Shown one piece after another: positions 16,721-26,164 of a stretch of DNA of 64,000 nucleotides. The position numbers were made by a program, and so were the translations under genes. This DNA comes from Pseudonocardia nigra. GTDB taxonomy: Bacteria; Actinomycetota; Actinomycetes; Mycobacteriales; Pseudonocardiaceae. The notes below the pieces were generated by a model. It made no database searches, was not told where the DNA came from, and saw only the letters and a program-made list of their open reading frames with translations. The stretch lies in contig NZ_JAHKRK010000004.1 of NCBI RefSeq assembly GCF_019396355.1, positions 31,215 to 95,214 on the forward strand, written 5' to 3'. Position 1 is the stretch's first letter. Every line of letters begins with the position of its first letter.

Positions 16721-17278
16721 CTAGGAAGCGGGCGAGCGGACGGGGGTCAGCGCGCCGACCTTCCAGCCCTGGTCGGTGCGGGTCATCTCCAGCTCGAGCC
16801 GCTGCCGCGTGACGACCGGCTCCTCCCCCTCGGGCCGCACGAGCACGTCGAGACCGACGAGCACCCGCGCGATGCCGGCGCGGACGTCGAGCTCCGCGAC
16901 GGCGGCATCGGTGACGGTGGCCTCGGTCGTGCGCCTCGACTCGGCCACGAACTGCGCGTACTGCTCACGGTTGGCCCGGAACTCCTCGAGGACGGCCCCG
17001 GTGGACGACTGCTCCCACAGGTCCAGGCCCGCCTCCACGTTCCGGTGGTCGAGCGTGTTGAGGTTGATCGCGGCCTGCCGGGCGTCGATGAGCACCACCT
17101 CGCGGGCCTCGGCGAGCTCCCGGCCGTCGTCGGCGAGCACGAGGCCCCACCGGACGCCGAGGACCACGGCCGCGACGGCGGCCAGCGCCACGAGTACGGC
17201 GAGCACGCGAACCGGTCCCGGCGTGCCGCGGCGGCGATCGTCCGTGGGGCGTTCGGTCGCGTCGAGCAGAGCGGTCAT
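16721..17278 (-). CDS. Mce-associated membrane protein (proximal)
   Basis: Second Mam-type protein of the operon, 185 residues. Short cytoplasmic N-terminus, one membrane helix (about 23-45), then a periplasmic NTF2-like domain ending DQGWKVGALTPV. The ATG at 17278 is supported by GGAGG immediately upstream; the same frame is open far upstream but only as a shadow of the MceF and MceE genes. Lies 50 bases after mceF. Role inferred from family and position. Confidence 0.85.
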   Translation of the reverse strand: MTALLDATERPTDDRRRGTPGPVRVLAVLVALAAVAAVVLGVRWGLVLADDGRELAEAREVVLIDARQAAINLNTLDHRNVEAGLDLWEQSSTGAVLEEFRANREQYAQFVAESRRTTEATVTDAAVAELDVRAGIARVLVGLDVLVRPEGEEPVVTRQRLELEMTRTDQGWKVGALTPVRSPAS

Positions 17279-17328
17279 GGAGGCCTCCGGCCGTCCGGGG
17301 ACGGCAGTCGGGTTCGGTACCAACGGGG

Positions 17329-18555
17329 TCAGGGCAGCACCAGGATCTGTGCCGGTGTGCTGAGCGGGGGCGTCGACGCCACCGGGGCGGACCCGGCGGG
17401 CAGGGAGTGGTCGGGGCCCGGGCGGGCGGTGGCGGGCGGCATCGGGGTCTCCGCCCTCGGCACATTCTGAGCACCGCGGACGGCGCTCGGGCTCCCGGGG
17501 GGCTCCGCGCAGTAGGCGTCCTCGTTCACCGGGATGTCGCGGACGTCGTTGCCGGGCCGGTGCGGGGTGTCCTCGTAGCCGTCGGCGCACGGCAGCGGGT
17601 CGAAGACGTTCAGCACGAGGCCGAGGTGGGCGGTGCCGTCCCCGGGCGCGACCGTGTAGGCGTTCGAGGCGACGCCGGGGTAGGTGACGAGGAGCTGGCG
17701 CAGCGCGTCCTGCCGGGGCTCGGCGACGCGCGAGACCGTCAGCAGGTCCGCGACCAGCTGCGACAGGCCAGGTCCGCTCTCGTCGAGCAGCGCGACGAGC
17801 TCCGCCGAGACCTCGGGGCCGGTGACCAGGAGCCTGCGGAAGTCGGGGTCGGACTCGACGAGCTGCTCGGCGAGCAGCCGCAGGTCCCGGCTGAAGTTCT
17901 GGAACGAGCCGGCGAGCTCGTTCTGGGTGGAGAGCACCGTGCGCCCGTCGCGGAGCAGCGTGAGCGTCTGCGGCAGCGCCTCGACCGCGTCCTCGGTGAA
18001 GTCGTTGGTGGTGTCGAGGATCTTCTGCAGCGGCTGGGCCGTGTCGGTGAACGCGGTGCCGAGCTCGTCGACGACGGTGCGCAGCGAGTCCAGCGGCACC
18101 GACCGGGCGAGGTCGTCGACGCCCGCCACGAGCTCCTCGATCGGCACCGGGGTGGAGGTCCGCTCGACCGGGATCACCGACCCGGCCTCGAGGAACGGGC
18201 CGCCGTCGCGGGCCGGCACCAGGTCGACGTACTGCTCGCCGATGGCCGACAGGTTGTGCACCGCGGCGTCGACGTCGGCCGGGATGGCCGGGGCGTCCCG
18301 GTCGATGTCGAGCTGGACCTCGACGCCGGACTCCGTGAGCCGCAGCGGCCCGACCCGGCCGACGCTGACACCGCGGTAGGTGACGTCGGCCCCGGTGAAG
18401 ATGCCCCCGGACGCGGCCAGCTGCACGCGGACCGGATAGGTGGTGGCGCCGAAGAGGTCGCCGAACCCGCCGTAGCGGAACCCGGCGTAGGCCACGCCGA
18501 GCACCGCGACCAGCAGGAACGCGATGAGCTGGAACCGCACGGTCCTGGTGATCAC
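17329..18555 (-). CDS. mceF: MCE family protein, MceF position
   Basis: Cell-envelope substrate-binding/tunnel subunit of the Mce lipid importer. 408 residues: N-terminal signal-anchor (about 8-26), MlaD/MCE domain (about 38-115, with TYRGVSVGRVGPL and SAIGEQYVDLVP), a long helical MCE-C region and a Pro-rich C-terminus. Overlaps mceE by four bases. Sixth and last Mce subunit of a canonical A-F set. Confidence 0.9.
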   Translation of the reverse strand: MITRTVRFQLIAFLLVAVLGVAYAGFRYGGFGDLFGATTYPVRVQLAASGGIFTGADVTYRGVSVGRVGPLRLTESGVEVQLDIDRDAPAIPADVDAAVHNLSAIGEQYVDLVPARDGGPFLEAGSVIPVERTSTPVPIEELVAGVDDLARSVPLDSLRTVVDELGTAFTDTAQPLQKILDTTNDFTEDAVEALPQTLTLLRDGRTVLSTQNELAGSFQNFSRDLRLLAEQLVESDPDFRRLLVTGPEVSAELVALLDESGPGLSQLVADLLTVSRVAEPRQDALRQLLVTYPGVASNAYTVAPGDGTAHLGLVLNVFDPLPCADGYEDTPHRPGNDVRDIPVNEDAYCAEPPGSPSAVRGAQNVPRAETPMPPATARPGPDHSLPAGSAPVASTPPLSTPAQILVLP

Positions 18556-19841
18556 GAGTCGCCCCCTCCGAACAGCCTGCCGAGCAGGCCGGGCTCCGGC
18601 GTCGGTGTCGCGGACGGGGTCGGGACGATCGTCGTCGGCGCGGTCTCCTGGTCGCCCTGCGGCGTGGGCCGGATCCCCGGCAGCGGCACCGGCAGCTCCC
18701 CGTCCTCGCCGTAGAGCGGGAACTGCGGCAGCGGCGGCACGCCCGTCGGCCCCAGCAGCGGGCCAAGCAGCTGCGACGTCGGCGGCAGGTTCGCCGAGGG
18801 CCCGTCCGGTCCCGGGAACGGCTGGTTGGACCGCGAGAGGTTCTCGAGGACGTTGGCCAGGTCGAGGTCGGCGCGGACGTAGAGGTTGGCGTAGTCGCCG
18901 GCGAAGGCGTCGACCGCGGAGTCGGGGAACGGCGGCGTGAAGAAGAACTCCAGCGACTTCGGCAGGGCATCCCCGGACTCGGCGAGGTTCCGCAGGATCG
19001 GCCGCAGCAGCTCGAGGTCGGCGAGGACGTCGTCGCGGCTGCGGTTGACCACATCGGTGGCCACACCGGAGAGCCGGTCGAGCGCCTGCAGCATGTCGAC
19101 GAGCAACCCCCGCTGCTCCTCCAGCTCGGCCAGGCCGGGCCCGAGGTCCTCCAGCGCCACCGCGATCTGGTCGCGCCGCTCCGCCAGCACCGAGGAGAGC
19201 CGGTTGATCTCGTCGAGCGCCCTGGTGATCTCCGACTTGCGGTCGTCGAGCGCGCCGACGAGCTGGTCGAGGTCCTCGAGCAGGGTGCGGATCTCCGGCT
19301 CGTTGCCGGTCAGCGCCGCGTTGAGCTCCACGGCGATCGTGCGGATCTGGGCCAGCCCACCGCCGTTGAGCAGCAGCGACAGCGCGCCGAGCACCTCTTC
19401 GACCTCGGCGGCGCGGCTGGTGCGGGCGAGCGGGATCGTGGCCCCGTCGGCGAGCACGGGCTGCGCGTCCGCTGCGGCGTCGGCGGGCGCGAGGAGCTCC
19501 ACGAACTTCTCCCCGAGCAGGCTCGTGGTGCGCACGCGGGCCAGCGCGTCGGCGGGCACGCGAACGTCGCGGTTGACCAGCAGCGTCACCATCGCCGTCC
19601 AGTCCGGCCCGACCGCGATGTCGGTGACCGACCCGGCCGGCACGTCGTTGACCTTGACCAGCGACTGCGGCACCAGGTCCAGCACGTCGGCGAACTCGAC
19701 CGTGACCCGGTACGGGTCGTCGCCGAGGTCGGCGCCGCCGGGCAGGTCGACGCCCCGCAGGCCGCCGGACAGCACCCCGCAGCCGCTGGAGAACACCGCC
19801 GCCGCGGTGAGGACAGTGGCCAGCCGCACGCGCCGCATCAC
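18552..19841 (-). CDS. mceE: MCE family lipoprotein, MceE position
   Basis: Lipid-anchored Mce subunit (LprK type). 429 residues. The N-terminal signal peptide ends in a lipobox-like VFSSGC with lipidation Cys at about residue 21. MCE domain about 40-120 (VKVNDVPAGSVTDI, TTSLLGEKFVELL), then extended coiled-coil helices rich in Leu/Asp/Arg and a Pro/Thr-rich tail. Four-base overlaps with both mceD and mceF indicate coupled translation. Confidence 0.9.
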   Translation of the reverse strand: MMRRVRLATVLTAAAVFSSGCGVLSGGLRGVDLPGGADLGDDPYRVTVEFADVLDLVPQSLVKVNDVPAGSVTDIAVGPDWTAMVTLLVNRDVRVPADALARVRTTSLLGEKFVELLAPADAAADAQPVLADGATIPLARTSRAAEVEEVLGALSLLLNGGGLAQIRTIAVELNAALTGNEPEIRTLLEDLDQLVGALDDRKSEITRALDEINRLSSVLAERRDQIAVALEDLGPGLAELEEQRGLLVDMLQALDRLSGVATDVVNRSRDDVLADLELLRPILRNLAESGDALPKSLEFFFTPPFPDSAVDAFAGDYANLYVRADLDLANVLENLSRSNQPFPGPDGPSANLPPTSQLLGPLLGPTGVPPLPQFPLYGEDGELPVPLPGIRPTPQGDQETAPTTIVPTPSATPTPEPGLLGRLFGGGDS

Positions 19842-21064
19842 CGGTCTCCCCGCAGCGGGAACGGGAGCTCGTGGTCCTCGGGGGCGGGCGGCTCGGCCGG
19901 CTCCGTGGGCAGGGCGAGCCCCGGCACCGGCGGTGGCGACCCCGCCTGCAGCGCGGTGATCACCTCGGCGGGGCTGGGCAGCGGGATGGCCCCGGAGAGC
20001 ACCGGCTCGAGATCGGTGCAGATCCGGTCGAGGCTCTCCGGCAGGTCGGGGGGCGTGGTCCGCCCGATGACCTCGCAGATCAGCACCACCGGCGGCAGCG
20101 TCAGCTCGTTGATGTCGGCGCGGGTGTCGAGCGTTCCGGACGAGCCGTTGTAGAGGTTGGCGAGGTTGCCGAGTGCGGCCGGGGCGACGTCGAGCGTCTC
20201 GGCCAGCGCCCGCTGCTGCTTCACCAGCACGGCGGTGACGTCGGTGAGCCGGTCGACGTTCGATCGCAGTGCCGACCGGTTGTCCCGCACGAACGCCGCG
20301 ACGTCGCCGAGCGCGATCGAGAGCTCCCGCACGGCGGCACCGAGGTCCTCGCGCTCGTCGGCGAGGAAGCCCGCCACGTCCTCCAGGCGGGTGGTGAACT
20401 CCCGGACCTCGGCGTCGTTCTCCGCGATGTTGGACACGAACGACTGGAGCTCGGTGACCGTGCCGAACAGCTCCTCCCGCGAGTCGGCGAGCGTGCCCGA
20501 CAGCTCCCCGAGGTTGCGGATCGTGCTGTTCAGCGCGGCGCCGTTGCCCTCCAGGTTCGCGGCGCCGACATCGAGGACGTCCGACAGCGCGCCCGTGGAG
20601 TTGAGCCCGTTCGGCCCGAGTGCGCGGGACAGCTCCGTGGCGGTGCGGGTCAGGTCGTCGACGCCGAGCGGCACGGCGGTGCGCTCGAGCGGGATCACCG
20701 CACCGTCGGTCAGCTCCGGGCCGCCGCTGTAGGTCGGGGTGAGCTGCACGTAGCGGCCCGTGACCACGCTCGGCGAGACCACCACGGCGTGGATGTCGGC
20801 CGGGAGCTGCAGGTCATCGTCGATCCGCATCTCGACGCGCACGCGGGTGCCCTCCGGCTCCACCTGCGTGATCGTGCCGACCCGGACGCCCAGCACCCGC
20901 ACCGAGTTGTCCTCGAAGACGGCGGCGGCGTCGGTGAAGTAGGCCGTCACCAGCCGCCCCGGTGGCTGGAGCACGAGGTACAGCCCACCCGCGACGAGGA
21001 CGGCGACGGCGGCGAGCAGCCCGGTGAACTGGAGCTGGCGACGATCGGTCCCGGTGAGTGGCAT
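19838..21064 (-). CDS. mceD: MCE family protein, MceD position
   Basis: 408 residues. The start ATG at 21064 overlaps the mceC stop (TGATG); the frame is open further upstream only as a shadow of mceC. N-terminal signal-anchor (about 13-33), MCE domain (VRVLGVRVGTITQVEPEG, VVTGRYVQLTP), long helical region and Pro-rich C-terminus. Contains two Cys in the C-terminal helical domain (LICEVIG, RICTDLE) that could form a disulphide. Confidence 0.9.
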   Translation of the reverse strand: MPLTGTDRRQLQFTGLLAAVAVLVAGGLYLVLQPPGRLVTAYFTDAAAVFEDNSVRVLGVRVGTITQVEPEGTRVRVEMRIDDDLQLPADIHAVVVSPSVVTGRYVQLTPTYSGGPELTDGAVIPLERTAVPLGVDDLTRTATELSRALGPNGLNSTGALSDVLDVGAANLEGNGAALNSTIRNLGELSGTLADSREELFGTVTELQSFVSNIAENDAEVREFTTRLEDVAGFLADEREDLGAAVRELSIALGDVAAFVRDNRSALRSNVDRLTDVTAVLVKQQRALAETLDVAPAALGNLANLYNGSSGTLDTRADINELTLPPVVLICEVIGRTTPPDLPESLDRICTDLEPVLSGAIPLPSPAEVITALQAGSPPPVPGLALPTEPAEPPAPEDHELPFPLRGDR

Positions 21065-22035
21065 CAGCAGCCCCCTTCGTTGATGGGACCGAACTCGGGC
21101 GGCACCATGCCGCAGACGTAGTTGTCGAACCAGCGGCCGTTGCCGGTGGCGTTGGTGAACAGCCGGGTGAAGACGGCCTGCAGCTCCAGGGCCTGGTCCA
21201 GGTTGTCCCGGTTGCGCTGGAGTGTGGCGGCCACGCGGTCGAGCGACTCGAGCGTGGGCCGCAGCTGCTCGGAGTTGTCGGTGACGAGGCCGCGCAGCTG
21301 CTCCGACACCGACCGGGTGCCGTCGAGCAGCGCGCTGATCGCGTCGCGGCGCCGCTGCACCTCGGCGAGCAGCAGGTTCCCGTCCTCCAGCAGCCGGTCG
21401 AACTCCGCGTTGCGGTCCGCGAGCACGGCGGACAGGTTCTCGGTGCCGGCGAGCAGCTCGCGGATCTCGTCGTCGCGGCTCGCGATCGTGGTGGAGAGCC
21501 GGGACAGCCCGTCGAGGGCTCCGCGGATCTCCGGCGGCGTGTCGCGGAAGGTGTCGGCGAGGGTGCGGAGGCTCTCCGCGAGCTGCGCGGTGTCGAGCTC
21601 GTCGATCGTGCCGGAGAGCCCGTTGAACGCCTCGACGACGTCGAACGGCGACATGGTGCGCGCCAGCGGGATGGGCCGCTCCGGGTCGAGCTCCCGCTCG
21701 CCCTGCGGGTCGAGCGCCAGGTACTTGGCCCCCAGCAGCGTCCGGATCTCGATCGACGCCGACGTGCGGTCGCCCACCCACGCGTCCTCGACGGTGAACG
21801 TGACGAGGACACGGTCGCCCGCCAGCTCGACCGCATCGACCCGCCCGGCCTCGACGCCCGCGACCGTCACCAGGTCGCCGTCCTGCAGCCCGGCCGCCTC
21901 GGCGAACTCCGCGCGATAGGTCGTCCCGCCGCCGAACAGGTCGCGGGCGTTGAAGACCAGCACGGTCCCGAGCACGATCACCAGCAACCCGATGATCGCG
22001 ACGGGTACGGGCCTGCGGTCCGCGATCCCCGCCAT
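21064..22035 (-). CDS. mceC: MCE family protein, MceC position
   Basis: 323 residues, starting at ATG 22035 inside a TGATG overlap with mceB. One N-terminal anchor (about 10-30), MCE domain (LVTVAGVEAGRVDAVEL, LLGAKYLAL) and helical MCE-C region ending in FDNYVCGMVPPEFGPINEGGC. Shorter than its siblings because it lacks the Pro-rich tail, as expected for MceC-type subunits. Confidence 0.9.
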   Translation of the reverse strand: MAGIADRRPVPVAIIGLLVIVLGTVLVFNARDLFGGGTTYRAEFAEAAGLQDGDLVTVAGVEAGRVDAVELAGDRVLVTFTVEDAWVGDRTSASIEIRTLLGAKYLALDPQGERELDPERPIPLARTMSPFDVVEAFNGLSGTIDELDTAQLAESLRTLADTFRDTPPEIRGALDGLSRLSTTIASRDDEIRELLAGTENLSAVLADRNAEFDRLLEDGNLLLAEVQRRRDAISALLDGTRSVSEQLRGLVTDNSEQLRPTLESLDRVAATLQRNRDNLDQALELQAVFTRLFTNATGNGRWFDNYVCGMVPPEFGPINEGGC

Positions 22036-23171
22036 CAGCCGTCCACCTCGCCCGCCGCGTCGGCCTCGTTGTCCTCGGTGGGCAGCGACGGGACCAGCGG
22101 CGGGATCAGCGGGGGCCGCTCGCCCTGCACGCCGTCGGGGTCGGGTCCGCACCGCGGCGCCGCGTTCGTGTAGGCCGGGATCTCCTGCGCGGGCAGCAGC
22201 TCACCGAACCCGACCGAGCCGCTGAGCCCGCAGAGGTAGAACTGGAACCAGCTGCCGTAGCTCGCCGCCCGCGAGATCGTGTTGAGCTTGCCCGGCCAGT
22301 TCCGCAGGAAGCTCTCCACCGTCGCCTCGTTGGCGTTGAGGTTGTCGGTCAGGTCGCCGAGCGCGGCGATGTCGTCGCGCAGCGCGGGCCGAGCGTCCTC
22401 GACGAACCCGGCGGTGACCTCGGTGAGGTCGCCGATCGCCACGATCGCCTCCCCGATCGGCTCCCGGTCCTGCGCCAGCCCCGAGACCAGCGCCTGCAGG
22501 TTCACGACGAGGTCCGACAGCTGGTCGTCGCGGGTGTTGACGGTGTCGAGCACCGCGTTGAGGTTGTCGATCAGCTCGCCGATCACCGCGTCGCGGTCGG
22601 CGATGGTGTTGGTGAGGGACGCCGTGCTGGCCAGCAGGCTCCGCACCGTGCCGCCCTGACCCTGCAGGACCTGGATGATCTCGAACGTCAGCTGGTTGAC
22701 CTGCTCCGGGTCGAGCGCCACGAACAGCGGCTTGAACCCGTTGAACAGCGTGGTGAGGTTGAGCGGCGGCCGGGTGCGTTCCACCGGAATGGTGCCGCCC
22801 TGCTCGAGCACCTCGCCGGTGGGCCCGGGGCCCTGCGTGAGCTGCAGGTAGCGCTGGCCGATGAGGTTCTTGTAGAGGATCGACGCGCCGGCCGACGCGG
22901 GCACCGGCTGGTCGGCCGCCACCGTGAACGACACCTCCGCCACCCGGCGGTCAACGATCGCGACCTCCTCGACCCGGCCCACGACCACCCCGGCGATCCG
23001 GACGTCGTCGCCCGGGATCAGCCCCGAGGCGTCGGTGAAGCGGGCCCGGTAGCTCGTGACGTCACCCGAGCCCTGGTTGGAGATCGTCAGCGCCAGCACG
23101 GTGGTGGCCAGCGCGACCACCACGGCCAGGCTGAGGAACTTCACCAGCGGCGCGACCGGGAACCTGGTCAT
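22035..23171 (-). CDS. mceB: MCE family protein, MceB position
   Basis: 378 residues. N-terminal anchor (about 9-30), MCE domain (DDVRIAGVVVGRVEEVAI, KNLIGQRYLQL), helical region with FQFYLCGLSG, and a Pro-rich acidic C-terminus. Overlaps mceA by four bases and mceC by one. Part of the hexameric Mce needle that conducts lipids to the YrbE permease. Confidence 0.9.
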   Translation of the reverse strand: MTRFPVAPLVKFLSLAVVVALATTVLALTISNQGSGDVTSYRARFTDASGLIPGDDVRIAGVVVGRVEEVAIVDRRVAEVSFTVAADQPVPASAGASILYKNLIGQRYLQLTQGPGPTGEVLEQGGTIPVERTRPPLNLTTLFNGFKPLFVALDPEQVNQLTFEIIQVLQGQGGTVRSLLASTASLTNTIADRDAVIGELIDNLNAVLDTVNTRDDQLSDLVVNLQALVSGLAQDREPIGEAIVAIGDLTEVTAGFVEDARPALRDDIAALGDLTDNLNANEATVESFLRNWPGKLNTISRAASYGSWFQFYLCGLSGSVGFGELLPAQEIPAYTNAAPRCGPDPDGVQGERPPLIPPLVPSLPTEDNEADAAGEVDG

Positions 23172-24511
23172 GTCAACATCACCTCGCTGCCGCGGTAGAG
23201 CGGCCCGACGAGCAACGTGCTCCAGCCGGGCACCGCCTCCGGCGACCCGCCGGTCTGCGCCGCGACGAGCTCGGCCACCACCTGCTGCTCACCCGGCGAG
23301 TTCGCGATGCCCATGCCGGTGTAGGAGGCGGGCGCGGTCCCGTACGTCTCGGCCCCGAGGTCATCGGGGTCGCCCATCGGGGTGCCCACCGGCGGCTCGG
23401 GCGCCTCCGACCCGTCCCGGAACGGCCCGTCCGGCGGCTCCTGCGGACCCAGCGGGAGGATTGGGTAGCAGCGCGGGCCGCGGTCGTCGAGGTAGCGCGG
23501 CTCGTCCTGGTTCGGGACGTACTTGCCCTTGTTGTTGACCACCTCGAGCGTGATGTGGATGCCCGGGCGGTCGGTGCCCTCGCCGAAGACCTTGTCGAGC
23601 TCGGGGATGACACCGGCGAGCTGGGTGAACAGGCAGGGGAACTCCGGCGAGTACCGGGCCAGGCTCTCCAGGGTCGGGCGGCTCGAGGCGGCCAGCCCGA
23701 TGAGGTTCTCCCGGTTGGCGTCGAGGAACGCGCGCAGGTCGTCCGACGCCCCGGTGACGCCGGTGAACAGGGCGCGCAGGTTCTCCCGCTGCTCCACGAT
23801 CGTGCGGCTGGGGACGGTGAGGTCCTCCAGCGCGTCGAGCAGATCGGGGGCGGCGTCGGACAGGTTGCCGGCGAAGTCGGCGAGCTCGACGATGTCGGCC
23901 TGCAGGTCCGGGATGCCGGGCTCGAAGCCGGTGGTCAGCTCCTGCAGGCGCACGAGCGTCTCCCCCAGCTCGGCGCCCCGTCCCTCCAGCGCCCGCGACA
24001 GCGCGCCCAGCGTGGTGGCCAGGTCCTGCGGCTCGACGGCCTGCAGCAGCGGCAGCAGCGCGTCGAGCGCGCGCTCCAGCTCGCGGGCGTTCTCGCTGCG
24101 GTCCATAGGAATGACGTCGCCCGAGGCGATCGGGCGGGCGACCGCGCCGGGTGAGGTGCCGTCGGGCAGCACGAGCGAGACGTAGTTCTCGCCGAAGAGC
24201 GTCTTGGGGAGCACGCGCGCGGAGACCCCGGCCGGGATGAGGTCCGCCATCTCCGGGTCCAGCTGCAGCTGCACTGTGGCGCCCGAGGCGGCTCGCTCCG
24301 TGGAGATCGACTCGACCTGACCGACGATGAGGCCGCGCACCTTCACGTCGGAGCGCTCACCGAGCTGGCTGCTGGCCCGGTCGACCTGCAGCGTCACCGG
24401 GACGCCGCTGTCGAAAGCGCCGGCGTACTTGCCGACGGCGAGCCCGGCCAGCGTGATCAGCACCGCCAGGAAGGCGATCCCCTGGACCCTGCGCCCCCGT
24501 GCCGTGGTCAT
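23168..24511 (-). CDS. mceA: MCE family protein, MceA position
   Basis: 447 residues. N-terminal anchor (about 9-27), MCE domain (SDVKVRGLIVGQVESIS, KTLFGENYVSLVLP), central helices and a long C-terminal extension containing FPCLFTQLAGVIPELDKVFG, typical of MceA subunits. Four-base overlap with the upstream permease gene. Which class of mce operon (mce1-4 or other) this is cannot be decided by eye. Confidence 0.9.
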   Translation of the reverse strand: MTTARGRRVQGIAFLAVLITLAGLAVGKYAGAFDSGVPVTLQVDRASSQLGERSDVKVRGLIVGQVESISTERAASGATVQLQLDPEMADLIPAGVSARVLPKTLFGENYVSLVLPDGTSPGAVARPIASGDVIPMDRSENARELERALDALLPLLQAVEPQDLATTLGALSRALEGRGAELGETLVRLQELTTGFEPGIPDLQADIVELADFAGNLSDAAPDLLDALEDLTVPSRTIVEQRENLRALFTGVTGASDDLRAFLDANRENLIGLAASSRPTLESLARYSPEFPCLFTQLAGVIPELDKVFGEGTDRPGIHITLEVVNNKGKYVPNQDEPRYLDDRGPRCYPILPLGPQEPPDGPFRDGSEAPEPPVGTPMGDPDDLGAETYGTAPASYTGMGIANSPGEQQVVAELVAAQTGGSPEAVPGWSTLLVGPLYRGSEVMLT

Positions 24512-25371
24512 CCGGCCACCCGCACGGAGGTCTCGGTCCCGAAGATCACCAGCGTGAGGAAGAAGTCGAGGACGGCGGTGCTCACGATCGACAGCCGCAC
24601 CGAGCGGCCCACCGCGATGCCGACACCCGCCGGCCCGCCCTTGGCGTTGTAGCCGTAGTGGCAGTGGATCAGGATGATCACCATCGCGAACACGATGACC
24701 TTGAGGTACGAGTAGAGGACGTCGCTGACCGGTAGGAACAGGTCGAAGTAGTGGTCGTACGTGCCGCCCGGCAGGCCGTTGATCAGCGTGACGTTCAGCC
24801 GCGACGCCGCGAAGCTCGCGAGCAGGCCGATCGTGTACATCGGGATGATCGCGATGACGCCCGCGATCACGCGGGTGGTGATCAGGAAGGGCACGCTGGT
24901 CACCGCCATGACCTCCAGCGCGTCGACCTCCTCGGAGATCCGCATCGCGCCGAGCTGCGCGGTGAAACCCGCGCCGAGGGTGGCCGTGAGCGCGGACGCC
25001 GCCACCAGCGGGGCGATGTCACGGGTGTTGAAGTAGGCGGTGATGAAGCCCGTGAGGGCCTCGACGCCGAGGGAGTCCAGCGCCCGGAAGCCCTGCAGGC
25101 CCACCAGGCTGCCGACGAACAGCGACAGCGACAGCATCACGCCCGCGGTGCCGAGGATGACGATCAGCGCACCGGAGCCGAAGCTGACCTCGGCCAGCAG
25201 CCGGGCGATCTCCCCGCGGTAGCGGCGCAGCGTGCGCGGGATCCACGCGATGGCGCGGGCGTACAGCGACAGCTGCTCGCCCAGCTCCTCGAGCGTGGTG
25301 AGCGGCACGGTCGCGGCGCGCTGCACGCGGCGGTTCAGCCCGCGGGTCAGCCCTCGGTTCAGCGTCGCCAC
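24508..25371 (-). CDS. yrbEB: YrbE/MlaE-type ABC permease B
   Basis: Integral membrane permease of the Mce importer, 287 residues with about five or six membrane helices. Family signatures include LGAGFTAQLGAMRISEEVDALEVM (the MlaE/YrbE cytoplasmic coupling motif) and FITAYFNTRDIAPLVAAS. One base after yrbEA's stop region and overlapping mceA by four bases. Pairs with YrbEA and the ATPase. Confidence 0.93.
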   Translation of the reverse strand: MATLNRGLTRGLNRRVQRAATVPLTTLEELGEQLSLYARAIAWIPRTLRRYRGEIARLLAEVSFGSGALIVILGTAGVMLSLSLFVGSLVGLQGFRALDSLGVEALTGFITAYFNTRDIAPLVAASALTATLGAGFTAQLGAMRISEEVDALEVMAVTSVPFLITTRVIAGVIAIIPMYTIGLLASFAASRLNVTLINGLPGGTYDHYFDLFLPVSDVLYSYLKVIVFAMVIILIHCHYGYNAKGGPAGVGIAVGRSVRLSIVSTAVLDFFLTLVIFGTETSVRVAG

Positions 25372-25372
25372 G

Positions 25373-26152
25373 TCACGACCCCTTCGGCGGCACGAGCTCG
25401 AGGTACAGCGAGGTCAGCACCAGGTTGATGAGGAAGACGAGCACGAAGGAGATGACGACCGACTGGTTGACCGCGTCGCCGACGCCCTTCGGGCCGGGCG
25501 GCGGGTTGAGCCCGCGGTAGGCCGCCACGATGCCCGCCGTGAACCCGAACAGCGCCGCCTTGATCTCGCTGACGACGATGTCGGAGACCTGCGCGATCGA
25601 GCTGAAGCTCGCGATGTAGGCGCCCGGGGTGCCGCCCTGGACGATGACGTTGAAGAAGTAGCCGCCGCCGACGCCCACCACCGTGGCGAGCCCGTTCAGC
25701 ACGATCGCGGTGGTGGCCATGGCGAGCACCCGCGGCACGACGAGCCGCTGGATCGGGGAGATCCCCAGCACCTCCATCGCCGCGATCTCCTCGCGGATCG
25801 TGCGCGCCCCCAGGTCGGCGCACACCGCGCTGCCACCCGCGCCGGAGATCAGCAGCGCGGTGACGATCGGCGCGGCCTGCTGCACGATCGCCAGCACGCT
25901 GCCGGCCCCGGTCTGGCTCTGCGCACCGAACTGGCGGGTGAGCTCGGCCAGCAGCAGCGCGATCGTGGCGCCGAAGGGGATCGTGAACAGCGCCGTCGGC
26001 AGCGCCGACACCTTCGTGACGAACCACGTCTGCTCGATGTACTCGCGCAGCTGGAACGGGGGCCGGAACGTGTTGCGGACGACGTCGATGCCCAGGCCGA
26101 AGAGCTTGCCGACCGGCGTCAGGGCGCGGGTGATCGGGGCGGGAGATGTCAT
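25373..26152 (-). CDS. yrbEA: YrbE/MlaE-type ABC permease A
   Basis: Partner permease, 259 residues, with the coupling motif SAVCADLGARTIREEIAAMEVLGISP and about five membrane segments. Starts 12 bases after the ATPase stop. Together with YrbEB it forms the transmembrane channel on which the Mce hexamer docks. Confidence 0.93.
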   Translation of the reverse strand: MTSPAPITRALTPVGKLFGLGIDVVRNTFRPPFQLREYIEQTWFVTKVSALPTALFTIPFGATIALLLAELTRQFGAQSQTGAGSVLAIVQQAAPIVTALLISGAGGSAVCADLGARTIREEIAAMEVLGISPIQRLVVPRVLAMATTAIVLNGLATVVGVGGGYFFNVIVQGGTPGAYIASFSSIAQVSDIVVSEIKAALFGFTAGIVAAYRGLNPPPGPKGVGDAVNQSVVISFVLVFLINLVLTSLYLELVPPKGS

Positions 26153-26164
26153 GGTCGCGCCCTC